A stretch of 64,000 nucleotides of DNA from Cytophagales bacterium (GCA_013298125.1 JAAFJP010000015.1:1-64000), one strand, 5' to 3'; counted from the stretch's first letter, positions 35,015-44,212 are shown. The notes: generated from the sequence alone by a model not told the origin. Numbers and translations are program-made.

Positions 35015-35947
35015 CTATTGCCCAGTGAATAAATAAGTCCAAATATTAGGCAACTTTGCGTTTCCGCCAATGGTTGATGAATGGAAAGAATTTGCAGGAA
35101 TATTGAGCGATAATGCCCGTTGATTGTTGTAAGGACTCGCTAAATCATCTGCCAAGGTGGGGTTTTGAGTGGCAGTGAGTAAGCCCAAACCTCTCAAATT
35201 AGCTACTTGATTGGTAAAAGGTACTATTTCGTCTTGGGTGTGCAATAAGGCAAATTGCTTTGTCAGAGGGGTTTGTCCGTTTTGGGTTAGCCAATTTCCC
35301 GCCTTTTCGTAAAAGATGCTATAATCATTTGGACCTGAGAACATTACGACTCTATCCGCCAAGTTTTTCTTGCCCAAATAACAAGCGTGTCCCGAGCCTT
35401 GCGAGTGTCCTGAGAGGATAATTTTATCCCATTGCAAGGTATTAGAAGACGTTAAATATTGCCCCCAATTTTGCTCTGGATAGGTATTTTTAAGAAATAG
35501 AATCAATTTTGTTGCTCTCGTACTGATACAATTCAACGCATTTACAGATACTTCGTTACTGACTTGATTACCCAAACAAACCTCATCTCGATAATTATCA
35601 AAAATCAATTTGTCGGAACTTACGCCCAGCGGTGCGGCAGCCACGTCATTTGGATAAGACAAACTGATAACGTCCAAGCCAATCGTGGCGGCGTGGTCGC
35701 ATACGAGAGAGTAGTTTTTGGGAACGCTGTAACTACCGCCAATAAAGAGGAGTAGTTTATTCAGGTGAGTCTTGCTATTTCTAACCACATAATGACTTTC
35801 TTGATTGGCAGCATACCCCGCATCAGTCAGATTGGGTTGAATCAGGACGGAAATATTTTGTGCGATGGTATTATCAGGAGTAGGCTCACTGACTTTTTTG
35901 CAAGACGAAATGGATAAGAGGATGATGAGTAATAATACAATTTTCAT
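35015..35947 (-). CDS. Alpha/beta-hydrolase-like lipoprotein
   Basis: The 310-residue protein has a lipoprotein signal peptide (ISSC, lipid-site Cys16) and an alpha/beta-hydrolase pattern: LLLFIGGSYSVPKNY for the oxyanion strand, the nucleophile elbow LSGHSQGSGHACYLG, an acid region LLHTQDEIVPF and a late histidine in PANSFHSSTIGG. The elbow histidine and glycine-rich sequence match a group of extracellular esterase-like proteins sometimes called BPSS1187 family. It appears monocistronic. The substrate is unknown. Confidence 0.82.
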   Translation of the reverse strand: MKIVLLLIILLSISSCKKVSEPTPDNTIAQNISVLIQPNLTDAGYAANQESHYVVRNSKTHLNKLLLFIGGSYSVPKNYSLVCDHAATIGLDVISLSYPNDVAAAPLGVSSDKLIFDNYRDEVCLGNQVSNEVSVNALNCISTRATKLILFLKNTYPEQNWGQYLTSSNTLQWDKIILSGHSQGSGHACYLGKKNLADRVVMFSGPNDYSIFYEKAGNWLTQNGQTPLTKQFALLHTQDEIVPFTNQVANLRGLGLLTATQNPTLADDLASPYNNQRALSLNIPANSFHSSTIGGNAKLPNIWTYLFTGQ

Positions 35948-35995
35948 GTTTAATTTTTTCTGAATTAGACTGTAGTTAGGTGATTAGGTTTAATT

Positions 35996-37087
35996 TCACT
36001 TCCCCAATTTCAAAACCTCTTCCGCTATCTCTCTTGCCGCCTCGGGCTTCGCTAATTGAAAAATATTTTTACTCAAAACTTCCTGTTTATCAGCGTCTTG
36101 CAAGAGATTGATGGTGGCTTTCACTAAGTCTTCTCTTGCCGAAATATCCTTTACCAAAATGGCTGCATTGTTATTGACCAAACTCATGGCGTTCATGGTT
36201 TGGTGATCTTCGGCTGCCGTGGGGAGAGGCACTAAAATAGAAGGTTTTGCCGCCAAACATAATTCTGAAACCGACAACGCTCCCGCCCGTGAAACCACCA
36301 CATCTGCAACGCCATACGCCAAGTCCATTTCATAAATAAAATCAGATACAAATACCTGACCTTCAAATACTTCTGCGGCTTTCTTGGCTCTGTCGATGTA
36401 TAATTTTCCAGTTTGCCAAACGACTTGATAACCCGCCCCAACTAAGTTTGTCAAACCTGCATCAATGGCTTCGTTGATGGTTTTTGCTCCCTGACTTCCA
36501 CCGATAACTAAGACCGTTTTTCGTCCTGATAATAAGCCAAAATGTTCGAGAGCTTTTTGGCGTTTGGATCTTACTTCAAGAATATCTTTACGGACAGGAT
36601 TCCCCGTCATTTTGATTTTTTCTTGCTTGAAAAATTGCTCCATGTTTGGGTACGCCACGCAGATTTTATCAGCACTTCTTGATAAAAATTTGTTCGTAAC
36701 GCCCGCATACGAGTTTTGTTCTTGAATCAAATACGGAATCCCCATCATCGAAGCCGCCAACAGAACGGGTCCAGAAGCGTACCCTCCTACCCCAACGGCA
36801 ACATCAGGCTTGAAATCCTTGATAATTCCACGTGCTTCGGAAAGACTGGATAGTAATTTTTTGGGAAAACTAATATTCGCCAATAAGTTAGAACGGTTAA
36901 TCCCAGCAATGGGCAAACCGATGATTTCGTAGCCCGCTTTGGGTACTTTTTCCATCTCCATTTTGCCTTCTGCACCCACAAAAAGTACCTCAATGGCTGG
37001 ATTAATCTCTTTTAAAGCATTGGCAATGGCGATGGCTGGATAAATGTGTCCGCCCGTTCCGCCGCCTGAAATAATGACTTTTGGCAT
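35996..37087 (-). CDS. murG: UDP-N-acetylglucosamine-N-acetylmuramyl-(pentapeptide) transferase
   Basis: This 363-residue glycosyltransferase makes lipid II from lipid I on the inner face of the membrane. It shows the N-terminal GGTGGHIYPAIAIANAL, the GVGGYASGPVLLAA loop, the UDP-binding GGSQGAKTIN and the C-terminal SRAGALSVSELCLA and PLPTAAEDHQTMNA motifs. The length is correct. Interestingly it is not beside ftsW, murC or murD in this window: a lipoprotein gene lies downstream and the copper HMA gene upstream. Confidence 0.97.
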   Translation of the reverse strand: MPKVIISGGGTGGHIYPAIAIANALKEINPAIEVLFVGAEGKMEMEKVPKAGYEIIGLPIAGINRSNLLANISFPKKLLSSLSEARGIIKDFKPDVAVGVGGYASGPVLLAASMMGIPYLIQEQNSYAGVTNKFLSRSADKICVAYPNMEQFFKQEKIKMTGNPVRKDILEVRSKRQKALEHFGLLSGRKTVLVIGGSQGAKTINEAIDAGLTNLVGAGYQVVWQTGKLYIDRAKKAAEVFEGQVFVSDFIYEMDLAYGVADVVVSRAGALSVSELCLAAKPSILVPLPTAAEDHQTMNAMSLVNNNAAILVKDISAREDLVKATINLLQDADKQEVLSKNIFQLAKPEAAREIAEEVLKLGK

Positions 37088-37155
37088 ATTTTTATTGTTT
37101 TGAAAAATGGGTGAAAAGAAATGAAGAAGGGTGAAAAACGACTCCCTTACCTACT

Positions 37156-37503
37156 TTACTCCTTCATCCCGCCCTTCTTACAACATCCAGGCAATTTTTC
37201 ATACCCCGCAGGAACAGCCGTAACCTCATCGGCATCATAGCCAACTTCTGCGATTGCCTTTCTGATTTTATCGGCTGTGGTTTTCTTTGGATTAAAAATC
37301 ACCGTAGCGATTTTGTCTTTATCGTCCACATCAACATTGGCTTCTGTTACGCCTTTCGTGAAGGCTAATTTCTTCTCAATAATCTCCTTGCATTGTTCAC
37401 AGATGGCAGATGTCTTGATTTTGATGGTTTCTGTCTTTGGTTTATCAGCAAAAGTGATGGCTGAAACCAGTAAAAAGATGAATAAAAAAATGGTCTTTTT
37501 CAT
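37156..37503 (-). CDS. Periplasmic heavy-metal-associated (HMA) domain protein
   Basis: The 115-residue protein is exported (signal peptide FLFIFLLVSAITFA) and has one HMA domain with the metal-binding pair Cys35 and Cys38 in SAICEQCKEI. The C-terminal PGCCKKGG adds two cysteines that could also bind copper. It would bind and pass on Cu(I) in the periplasm. It is the last gene of the copper island and shares the direction of the other copper genes. A seven-unit tandem repeat separates it from the next HMA gene. Confidence 0.87.
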   Translation of the reverse strand: MKKTIFLFIFLLVSAITFADKPKTETIKIKTSAICEQCKEIIEKKLAFTKGVTEANVDVDDKDKIATVIFNPKKTTADKIRKAIAEVGYDADEVTAVPAGYEKLPGCCKKGGMKE

Positions 37504-37540
37504 GTTTATTTTTAATTAAGTGATTGGTTGAATGGTTACT

Positions 37541-37645
37541 GGTTGATTGGTAATTGGTTGATTGGTAATTGGTTGATTGGTAATTGGTTGATTGGTAATT
37601 GGTTGATTGGTAATTGGTTGATTGGTAATTGGTTGATTGGTAATT
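37541..37645. repeat. Seven tandem copies of a 15-bp repeat
   Basis: GGTTGATTGGTAATT is repeated seven times without a change at 37541-37645. Shorter related words continue on both sides (37521-37540 and, inverted, as CCAATAAACCAATAACC up to 37689). It lies between two copper genes. A minus-strand frame through it reads a repeated YQSTN peptide, which is a by-product of the repeat. Confidence 0.95.
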
Positions 37646-37672
37646 AGGTAATTGATACCAATAAACCAATAA

Positions 37673-38383
37673 CTAATAAACCAATAACCACCCCCCTATC
37701 AACACCATTAACGAATTTTCTATGATAGTTATGGTGCTCATGGGCAAATTAAATACTGTTCCTAAGCAAGCACAGCGGATTTTACGTTTGTCTAAAACAC
37801 TCTGAATCACACCCAAAGCCCCAAAAGTCATTATCACAATATCTGCCCAATATACGTAATTTGGCTGAAAATGGATGAGACAAAGCAAGCCCAAGCCTAA
37901 TTCGATGAAGGGATAAATCTTCCCGTAAACTGGTAATCTTGCTGCCAATAAATCGTACATCTGGAAACTCTCCGCAAAGGCTTTTACGTCTAATAATTTG
38001 AAAAACGAAAAGACTAAAAAGAATCCTGTCATAAAATTATGCAAGAACATCCTTAGTTCAAAATGCTCGTAGGCGTATATCCGTGCATGAAACGCCGTCA
38101 GAAAACTTACCAAAGTGATGAATCCTGCGATGAGGAATAAGGGATAATATTGGTTAGTTTGAGTCTGTGTTGTCGATGCTGTAATGAGTCCGTATTTTGA
38201 ATGAGGTTTCAAGACCTCCAAAATCGTCTCTTGGTTAATATTTTTGTCTGTTTCAATAGTTACAGAATTATCAGAATGCTTCGCAATAACTGATTTTACG
38301 CTTGAAATTTGTGAGAAAACGTGTTGAATTTTATACTCACAGGCTTCACAAGTCATGCCTGATATATGAATTGTTTGTTTCAT
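37673..38383 (-). CDS. HMA domain fused to a MauE/DoxX-like membrane domain
   Basis: The 236-residue protein begins with a metal-binding HMA domain (HISGMTCEACEYKIQ, Cys12 and Cys15) and continues as a membrane protein with about four hydrophobic segments (from YPLFLIAGFITLVSFLTAF onward), including FVFSFFKLLDVKAFAESFQM and a RCACLGTVFNLPMSTITIIE stretch with two more cysteines. This layout is common in Bacteroidota copper and mercury loci. It may move or hand over copper across the inner membrane. It follows the TonB-receptor gene, separated by a palindrome. Confidence 0.85.
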   Translation of the reverse strand: MKQTIHISGMTCEACEYKIQHVFSQISSVKSVIAKHSDNSVTIETDKNINQETILEVLKPHSKYGLITASTTQTQTNQYYPLFLIAGFITLVSFLTAFHARIYAYEHFELRMFLHNFMTGFFLVFSFFKLLDVKAFAESFQMYDLLAARLPVYGKIYPFIELGLGLLCLIHFQPNYVYWADIVIMTFGALGVIQSVLDKRKIRCACLGTVFNLPMSTITIIENSLMVLIGGWLLVY

Positions 38384-38406
38384 TTTATTGTGGCTTTCGG
38401 CAGTCG

Positions 38407-38517
38407 GCTGTCAGCAATCGGCTTTCGGCTGTCAGCTATCGGCATTACCCCAGTTTCCTAATTTGTATTTACATAATGAACTTATAGCCGACTGCCGATA
38501 GCTGACAGCCGAAAGCC
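38407..38517. repeat. Palindrome with perfect 24-bp arms after the TonB receptor gene
   Basis: Arms 38420-38443 and 38494-38517 (GGCTTTCGGCTGTCAGCTAT plus four bases) are perfect complements. The right arm touches the receptor stop codon at 38518. Extra copies of the words CTGTCAGC and ATCGGC extend the left arm to 38393. Sixteen bases (38407-38422) recur in valS. Confidence 0.9.
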
Positions 38518-40755
38518 CTACTTTATTTTATACCTCATCCCCACATAAACCATTCGTCCGATGACAGGTCCCCAGACCATTGCGGCTTCAAAGTTTCTGC
38601 CAAAAGGGTCATTTGCAGAGAGTATAGGGTCTTTTTGGGTAAAATTATTTAAGTTTTCACCTCCTACGTACAATTCCCATTTATAAAAACCTCTGGTAAT
38701 TTGGGCATTGATATTTGAAAATGCAGGGGCAAAAATGGGTGGTGAACTCGCTGAATGTAGGTGTCCATCCGAGAAATTTGGAATCCTTCTTGAACCGTTC
38801 CATTGCCACGTAAAATCCACTTTCCATTTGTCGAATTTAGTAGCGTAGCCCCAATTCAAGAGAAACCTATCACGATTGACAAATTGTTTTGGTAATAAAG
38901 TCAGCTCGCCTGTATAAGTTTGTACATCGTTTTGGACATCAAAAACTCGGTAAGCCAATTTCAAATCCATGCGTTTCATGGGCGAATAATTGACTTCTAC
39001 CTGAAAGCTATTTGAGAATGATTTTCCCTTTAAATTATAGAATCTTACCAAATCAGCACTCTCCATATCCACGATTAATTCTTGTTGAAAATCGGTTCGG
39101 TAAGCATCTAAAATAAGTGTTCCTTTTTGCCCAAAAAGAAAGAAATCGTGGCTTAAACTTACCCCAAAATTCCATGATTCTTCTGGTCTAATTGCCTCTC
39201 TTACAGACAGTTGTCTTGAATTTACTAACATTCCGAAGTTTTCAGCAATGGGGTTCGCTACTCGCCAGCCTTTGCCCGCACTTAGGCGTAGGTGAGTGTT
39301 GCTCGTAAGGTCGTATTTGAGGTGTACACGGGGGGTAAATCTTGTTCCGTAAAGATTATGAAAATCGACCCGACCACCCAAAACGACTACTAATTTATCT
39401 GGAATCGTCTCGGTATATTCCACAAAAACCCCTGGCACGGATTCAGTTCTCTTGAAAGTAGAGTCAATATATTTTTCGTCATAATCATCCAGTAAATAAC
39501 TCAAACCCGCTTTGTATTGGTGGTTGGTATTGCCAAAAATATTCTGGTAAATCAGATTAGCATAAACGCTTTTTTCAGTTCCAGTATAATTTCTAAATCC
39601 AAAAAACGAAGCATTATCGTGATACAAAGCATTGACAATTAGCCCCAGACCTTGATAGGGTTTTGATTGATACAATTTCGCTGTTTTACTAAAAATTTCA
39701 TAGCGTTGGGTCTTACTTCCGAAACCGTAAAATCCTGTGTAAGTGCCTTTTGTGTCAGGATTAAATGCAACTTGCCCACCCGTTCTGTCCTCATAAAGTG
39801 CTTTCACACCAAATTGAGCCATCATTTTGTCCGATTGATACTTCCAACGATTGATGCCGTTGAATTGAGTATAAAGCGGTAAATCTAAAAATCCATCACT
39901 ATTTTGGTCTAATTTGGTTTGTAACATACTGGCGTGTGTGAGGAAACCGACTGACCATTTTTTATTGATTTTATGGGCTGAATTTAGGTTAATTTCTCCA
40001 CGACCCTGACTATTTCCGTAGGCATTCACATACAACATTTCGGACATATCGGGCTTGGCTAATTCTACGTTGATTGCCCCTGTCATCGACTCATAGCCAT
40101 TCACGACTGAGCCAGCACCTTTGCCCACGTCAATCGAAGCCAACCATGTGCCTGGGATATAGTTGAGTCCAAAAGTAGAGTTTAAGCCTCGGATGGTAGG
40201 GATATTTTCGACATTGGTCTGAACATAATTTCCCGATAAACCCAACAACTGAATTTGCTTTGAACCCGTTACAGCATCCGAATAACTCACTGATACTGAG
40301 GCGTTTGTCTCAAAACTTTCTGAGAGATTACAACAAGCAGCTTTGGCAAGTGCTTTGGTCGTGATGATTTCGGTGTGAATGGGGTTCATCCTGTCCATCA
40401 TCGTTGCCTCACTTTTTACCACAACCTCTTGTAAATCAGAACTTTGAGATGTTAAAGTTATGGTTACAAAATCCAAAGAATGAACCATCAACGTATCGGT
40501 TTTATACCCTACCGAACTAACAATTAATTCATGATTTTGTGGAGATTTACTCAATGAAAACTCTCCCTTTGCATCGGTAGAAGTACCTTTTTTGGCATTT
40601 TCCCAACGCAAAGTTGCCCCGATGAGTGGCTCTGATTTTCCATCTGCTTTCTTTTCTAAAACAACTCCTCTGAGGGTTTCCGTTTGAGCGAAAATTGTTT
40701 TTGAAATGAACAACAGACTGAATAGTATGATTTTATATAGTGATTTTAATTTCAT
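38518..40755 (-). CDS. TonB-dependent receptor of the copper locus
   Basis: The 745-residue outer-membrane receptor has a signal peptide, a carboxypeptidase-regulatory-like N-terminal domain (LRGVVLEKKADGKSEPLIGA), a plug domain (VENIPTIRGLNSTFGLNYIP and SVVNGYESMTGAINVEL) and a beta-barrel ending in a terminal aromatic strand VYVGMRYKIK. The plug has a paired cysteine AACCNLSESFETN typical of receptors located next to multicopper oxidases. Import of copper or a copper complex is inferred from location. It follows the oxidase gene by 44 bases. Confidence 0.93.
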   Translation of the reverse strand: MKLKSLYKIILFSLLFISKTIFAQTETLRGVVLEKKADGKSEPLIGATLRWENAKKGTSTDAKGEFSLSKSPQNHELIVSSVGYKTDTLMVHSLDFVTITLTSQSSDLQEVVVKSEATMMDRMNPIHTEIITTKALAKAACCNLSESFETNASVSVSYSDAVTGSKQIQLLGLSGNYVQTNVENIPTIRGLNSTFGLNYIPGTWLASIDVGKGAGSVVNGYESMTGAINVELAKPDMSEMLYVNAYGNSQGRGEINLNSAHKINKKWSVGFLTHASMLQTKLDQNSDGFLDLPLYTQFNGINRWKYQSDKMMAQFGVKALYEDRTGGQVAFNPDTKGTYTGFYGFGSKTQRYEIFSKTAKLYQSKPYQGLGLIVNALYHDNASFFGFRNYTGTEKSVYANLIYQNIFGNTNHQYKAGLSYLLDDYDEKYIDSTFKRTESVPGVFVEYTETIPDKLVVVLGGRVDFHNLYGTRFTPRVHLKYDLTSNTHLRLSAGKGWRVANPIAENFGMLVNSRQLSVREAIRPEESWNFGVSLSHDFFLFGQKGTLILDAYRTDFQQELIVDMESADLVRFYNLKGKSFSNSFQVEVNYSPMKRMDLKLAYRVFDVQNDVQTYTGELTLLPKQFVNRDRFLLNWGYATKFDKWKVDFTWQWNGSRRIPNFSDGHLHSASSPPIFAPAFSNINAQITRGFYKWELYVGGENLNNFTQKDPILSANDPFGRNFEAAMVWGPVIGRMVYVGMRYKIK

Positions 40756-40799
40756 TTATTCTATTTTTTTAATCGAACATACTTGAATGTTTAACAAGT

Positions 40800-43133
40800 T
40801 TAATAATTAAAAGTCAAACCCGCTCCAAAACCCATATCACTATCGTAATGACTTGATAATGAGATGTTTCTGGTTAGAATATATTTTCCTCCGACCATAT
40901 ATTCTTTGTCAGTATTTACCATAAAATTAAGCCTTAATCGCTTGGAAATTGGCATATCTTTTCTTTCTAATTGCAGACGCACATTACCATCTGTGAAAAC
41001 CTCCGCTTGGGCAGTTACGAGCATTGGTAAAATATAGTTTACCCCGACACTAAAAACCGAACGTTGGTCTTTGGTATTGCTTTGTCCGAAGATATTTTTC
41101 TCCTGATTATCAATGCCTAATTTACGGTAACGCCAATCAAATCCCACAAAAGGCATGAGCCACTGCATTTTGCCCAAATACCGCCCAATATGCGTTTCAA
41201 CCTCGTACCCGTGAGCATCGTGATAACCCAAACGCCACTCCGAACCGATGCTCCAACGAGTGTTTGATATCATCAATTCGCCATCATTTCCATTGGTTTC
41301 CACACCATTTTCTGCCATGATATGAAACATTCTATCGTCGGCAAAAAGTCTTTTTTGGGCTAATTTTGGGTTAGGTATTTCAGGATTTGCGGGAGAATTT
41401 TCATACGAAAAAACCCTTCCCATCCCCGCCATCATGTGGTAAAGAATATGACAATGAAAAAACCAATCACCGCTTTCAGTTGCGGCAAATTCTAAGGTAT
41501 CAGTCTCCATGGGCATAATGTCAATGATATTTTTCATGGGTGCATAATCTCCCTGACCGTTCAAAACCCTAAAATCGTGTCCGTGCAAGTGCATGGGATG
41601 TCGCATCATGGAACCGTTATAAAGCACCATCCTGATAATTTCGCCCTTTTTTATCAAAATTTTATCACTTTCAGAAACCACTTTATTATTCATACTCCAC
41701 ACATAGCGATTCATATTTCCTGATAATTCAAAGCGTAATTCCTTGACGGGTGCATTTTTAGGCAAAGCTGTTTTCGTAAGAGATTTCAACATGGCATAAT
41801 TCAAGGTAACGATATCCGAAATTTCATTACTGTTGTATTGAGACTCGTCCATTTTCATATCCTTCATGACGTGTTTCATTTCACCAATTGAAGCCGTATC
41901 TTTTTCAGAAGATGCCTTTTCAGTAACTTCACCCGTGATTTCTGGATACATGACCGTATTCATATCCATTTGGTTTAGGCTCATACTCATGCCCATATCG
42001 TCCAAATTTCCATTCATTTTCATCATGCCATTCATCATTTTCATCCCTTCAAAATACTTTAATTTGGGCAATGGTTTGGCATTTATCTTGTTCCCAGCAC
42101 CTAAAAATATAGAAGTTGATTTTGTTCTATCTTCCGAAGTTGCCAAGAATTCGTAGCTCCCATTTTTCGGAATCGTAACAATGACATCGTAGGTTTCTGA
42201 AACGGCAATGATTAATCTATCCACCTCAACGGGTTCGACATCGTTGCCGTCGCTGGCAATAACTGTGATTTTCCCGCCTGCGTAGGTAAGCCAAAAATAG
42301 GTTGAAGCTCCTGCGTTTGAGATTCTTAATCTTACTTTATCCCCCGCTTTGAATTGCGATAATTGACTCTCACTCTTACCATTAATCAGAAATTTTTCGT
42401 AATAAATATCACTCACATCCATCGCATTCATCCGCTTCCATTCGTTGGAAATTTTGGTTTTGAAATGTCCTTGTCGAATGGCTTCCGAATAGCTTTGCGT
42501 TGTACCCTTTCTGATGGCAAACCAATCGGTAGCATTGTGCAACATTCGGTGAATATTATGAGGATTCAAGTCTGACCACTCACTTAAAATCAAAGGAATG
42601 GTTGGAATATCTAACTCCTGACGTTTATTCAAAATCATAGAACCATACATCCCAATTTGTTCCTGCAAACCCGTGTGACTGTGATACCAATGGGTGCCAT
42701 GTTGCACAATCGGAAATCGGTAAATATGGGTCGTATGCGGTTTAATGGGCATTTGTGTCAGGTTCGGCACACCGTCATACTGGTTTGGCAAAATCAATCC
42801 GTGCCAGTGCAGAGATGTTTCTTCGTTGAGTTCATTATGCACATAAATCTCGGCAGTATCACCTTCCGTAAACGTAAGCGTAGGCATCGGAATTTGTCCA
42901 TTTACGGCAATGGCTCGCTTGGTTTTATTTCCTAAATTTACCATCGTATCACGCACATACAAGTCATAATGCACAACTTTTGGCGTACCCGCAATAGCCT
43001 TACTTTTAGGCAATTGTATATCTTTTGTTGGCTCTTTTTTCGCTGGCATTGGCATTTGATGATGCTCGTGTTGGGCGAAAATTATTGTGCTTATTAATAT
43101 AAAATACAAACTTGCTATTATCGTCTTTTTCAT
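40800..43133 (-). CDS. Multicopper oxidase (CopA/CueO-like) fused to a CopB-like barrel domain
   Basis: The 777-residue exported protein oxidises Cu(I) and protects against copper. Copper-binding motifs are HWHG at 109-112, HWYHSH at 148-153, HPMHLHGHDF and WFFHCHILYHMM near the end of the oxidase part. A methionine-rich insert (MKMMNGMMKMNG and following, then MKHVMKDMKMD) may hold Cu(I). From about residue 578 to the end the sequence is unlike an oxidase and shows alternating beta-strands ending in GAGLTFNY, as in the outer-membrane copper protein CopB. The fusion occurs in Bacteroidota relatives (general knowledge). The signal peptide is residues 1-20. Confidence 0.95.
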   Translation of the reverse strand: MKKTIIASLYFILISTIIFAQHEHHQMPMPAKKEPTKDIQLPKSKAIAGTPKVVHYDLYVRDTMVNLGNKTKRAIAVNGQIPMPTLTFTEGDTAEIYVHNELNEETSLHWHGLILPNQYDGVPNLTQMPIKPHTTHIYRFPIVQHGTHWYHSHTGLQEQIGMYGSMILNKRQELDIPTIPLILSEWSDLNPHNIHRMLHNATDWFAIRKGTTQSYSEAIRQGHFKTKISNEWKRMNAMDVSDIYYEKFLINGKSESQLSQFKAGDKVRLRISNAGASTYFWLTYAGGKITVIASDGNDVEPVEVDRLIIAVSETYDVIVTIPKNGSYEFLATSEDRTKSTSIFLGAGNKINAKPLPKLKYFEGMKMMNGMMKMNGNLDDMGMSMSLNQMDMNTVMYPEITGEVTEKASSEKDTASIGEMKHVMKDMKMDESQYNSNEISDIVTLNYAMLKSLTKTALPKNAPVKELRFELSGNMNRYVWSMNNKVVSESDKILIKKGEIIRMVLYNGSMMRHPMHLHGHDFRVLNGQGDYAPMKNIIDIMPMETDTLEFAATESGDWFFHCHILYHMMAGMGRVFSYENSPANPEIPNPKLAQKRLFADDRMFHIMAENGVETNGNDGELMISNTRWSIGSEWRLGYHDAHGYEVETHIGRYLGKMQWLMPFVGFDWRYRKLGIDNQEKNIFGQSNTKDQRSVFSVGVNYILPMLVTAQAEVFTDGNVRLQLERKDMPISKRLRLNFMVNTDKEYMVGGKYILTRNISLSSHYDSDMGFGAGLTFNY

Positions 43134-43223
43134 TTATTTATAATATTTAAAATAGGTACAAATTGAATACATTATTCAACAAATTTTCTAAATTATTTTT
43201 ACTCCAAAATCATCAATTGAAGA

Positions 43224-43256
43224 ACTTCCCGAAAGTAGAAATAACTTTCGGGAAGT
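43224..43256. promoter_or_regulatory. Hairpin between the Csp and oxidase genes
   Basis: Perfect 13-bp arms (ACTTCCCGAAAGT at 43224-43236 and its complement at 43244-43256) close a 7-base loop. It lies between the Csp gene and the oxidase gene. It lacks a clear U-tract on the minus strand and may be a partial terminator or an mRNA-stabilising stem. Confidence 0.65.
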
Positions 43257-43276
43257 AGAAATAACTTCTAATAAAA

Positions 43277-43582
43277 CTACATTTTACAAGCCTCAGCACA
43301 CTTTTTACAAGCTGCTGCACACGATTTGCAACAGTCCATATCATGCTTTGAACACTCCTCGGCACACGCCTCACAACATTTCACACATACTGCACAAAGA
43401 GCATCGGCAAACTGTGATTCTCTTGCACAAAGTCTTGTACACAAGGCACAAATATCTGCACAGTCACGGCATAGTTTCACACATTCTTCGTGTCCTTTCA
43501 TATCAATACACATGGTAGTACACTTCTCGCACTCAGCCAAACAGGCTAAACACGCATCCAAACAGCTTTGATAGTTTTTCAT
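43277..43582 (-). CDS. Cytosolic four-helix copper-storage protein (Csp)
   Basis: The 101-residue protein contains 24 cysteines, mostly in CxxC and CxxxC pairs placed along four helices (CLDACLACLAECEKCTTMC at the start, CKSCAAACKKCAEAC at the end). This is the signature of Csp-type four-helix bundles, which bind many Cu(I) ions along a hydrophilic core. No signal peptide is present, so it should act in the cytoplasm, as Csp3 does. The count is higher than the 18 of described Csp3 proteins. It lies in the copper island directly before the multicopper oxidase. Confidence 0.93.
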   Translation of the reverse strand: MKNYQSCLDACLACLAECEKCTTMCIDMKGHEECVKLCRDCADICALCTRLCARESQFADALCAVCVKCCEACAEECSKHDMDCCKSCAAACKKCAEACKM

Positions 43583-43651
43583 TTTACTTAGATTTGAGTT
43601 GCAGAATTGTTTCTGCGATAATAAATTATTGAGATAGGTGCAAAAATTTCG

Positions 43652-44212
43652 TTATTTCAATGTCTCAGTGACCTTCCCACAAGTCAGCATTACCTTTCCG
43701 TAATAAGGATTTTTAACGGCTGCATTATCACTCAACCAATACGCCTTTTTCATGGGGCAATACTGTTGATAAACAGGGTTTTCATTCGCTTTCAAGCCTT
43801 TCACCAAAGCAAAAACATTGTTCGATAAATCATTGAAATAGTCCCTTTGCTTCTTCACGTCCGTGTTTTTGCTGATTTGTTCGGCATCCGTTTTAATCTT
43901 GTCCGACAAACTCATAAAAACGTTGTGTTGATCTTCGTTCATCTTTTTCATTGGCACATTCGCCAACGTTTTCACCAACTCGCCAGCCTGTGCATTAGCC
44001 GTTTTGCCATCATCGGCAATGAGAGCATTTTTCACGGCATAATAGTTTACTAACAACTTATTTACACCCGTTTGAACTTCCGAATCTAAACTTGATTTTG
44101 TTGATGTTTCCATCTTCATATCGTGTCCTGTGTGTGTATCAGGCGTTTTTGTTTGAGCCAATATGCCCAAAGAAAGGCTTAATAGTAAGCCTAAAAAAAT
44201 TGATTTTTTCAT
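43652..44212 (-). CDS. Exported DUF3347 protein of the copper locus
   Basis: The 186-residue secreted protein matches DUF3347: a signal peptide (LGLLLSLSLGILAQ), a helical core LLVNYYAVKNALIADDGKTA, and a C-terminal metal-site stretch YCPMKKAYWLSDN followed by NPYYGKVMLTCGKV. This C-terminal pattern is shared with the CusB-type copper-efflux adaptor. Methionine and histidine residues near the N-terminus (HTGHDMKME) add potential copper ligands. It is the first gene after the regulator gene; a possible promoter region lies in the 85-base gap. Confidence 0.88.
   Translation of the reverse strand: MKKSIFLGLLLSLSLGILAQTKTPDTHTGHDMKMETSTKSSLDSEVQTGVNKLLVNYYAVKNALIADDGKTANAQAGELVKTLANVPMKKMNEDQHNVFMSLSDKIKTDAEQISKNTDVKKQRDYFNDLSNNVFALVKGLKANENPVYQQYCPMKKAYWLSDNAAVKNPYYGKVMLTCGKVTETLK

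Noticed and set aside
37541-37645. Possible CRISPR array
   Set aside because: The units are 15 bases and adjoin without spacers, so it is a plain tandem repeat. No cas genes are present.
37445-37669. Minus-strand frame coding for a repeated YQSTN peptide
   Set aside because: It is a simple reading of the 15-bp tandem repeat, with no start context or known family.
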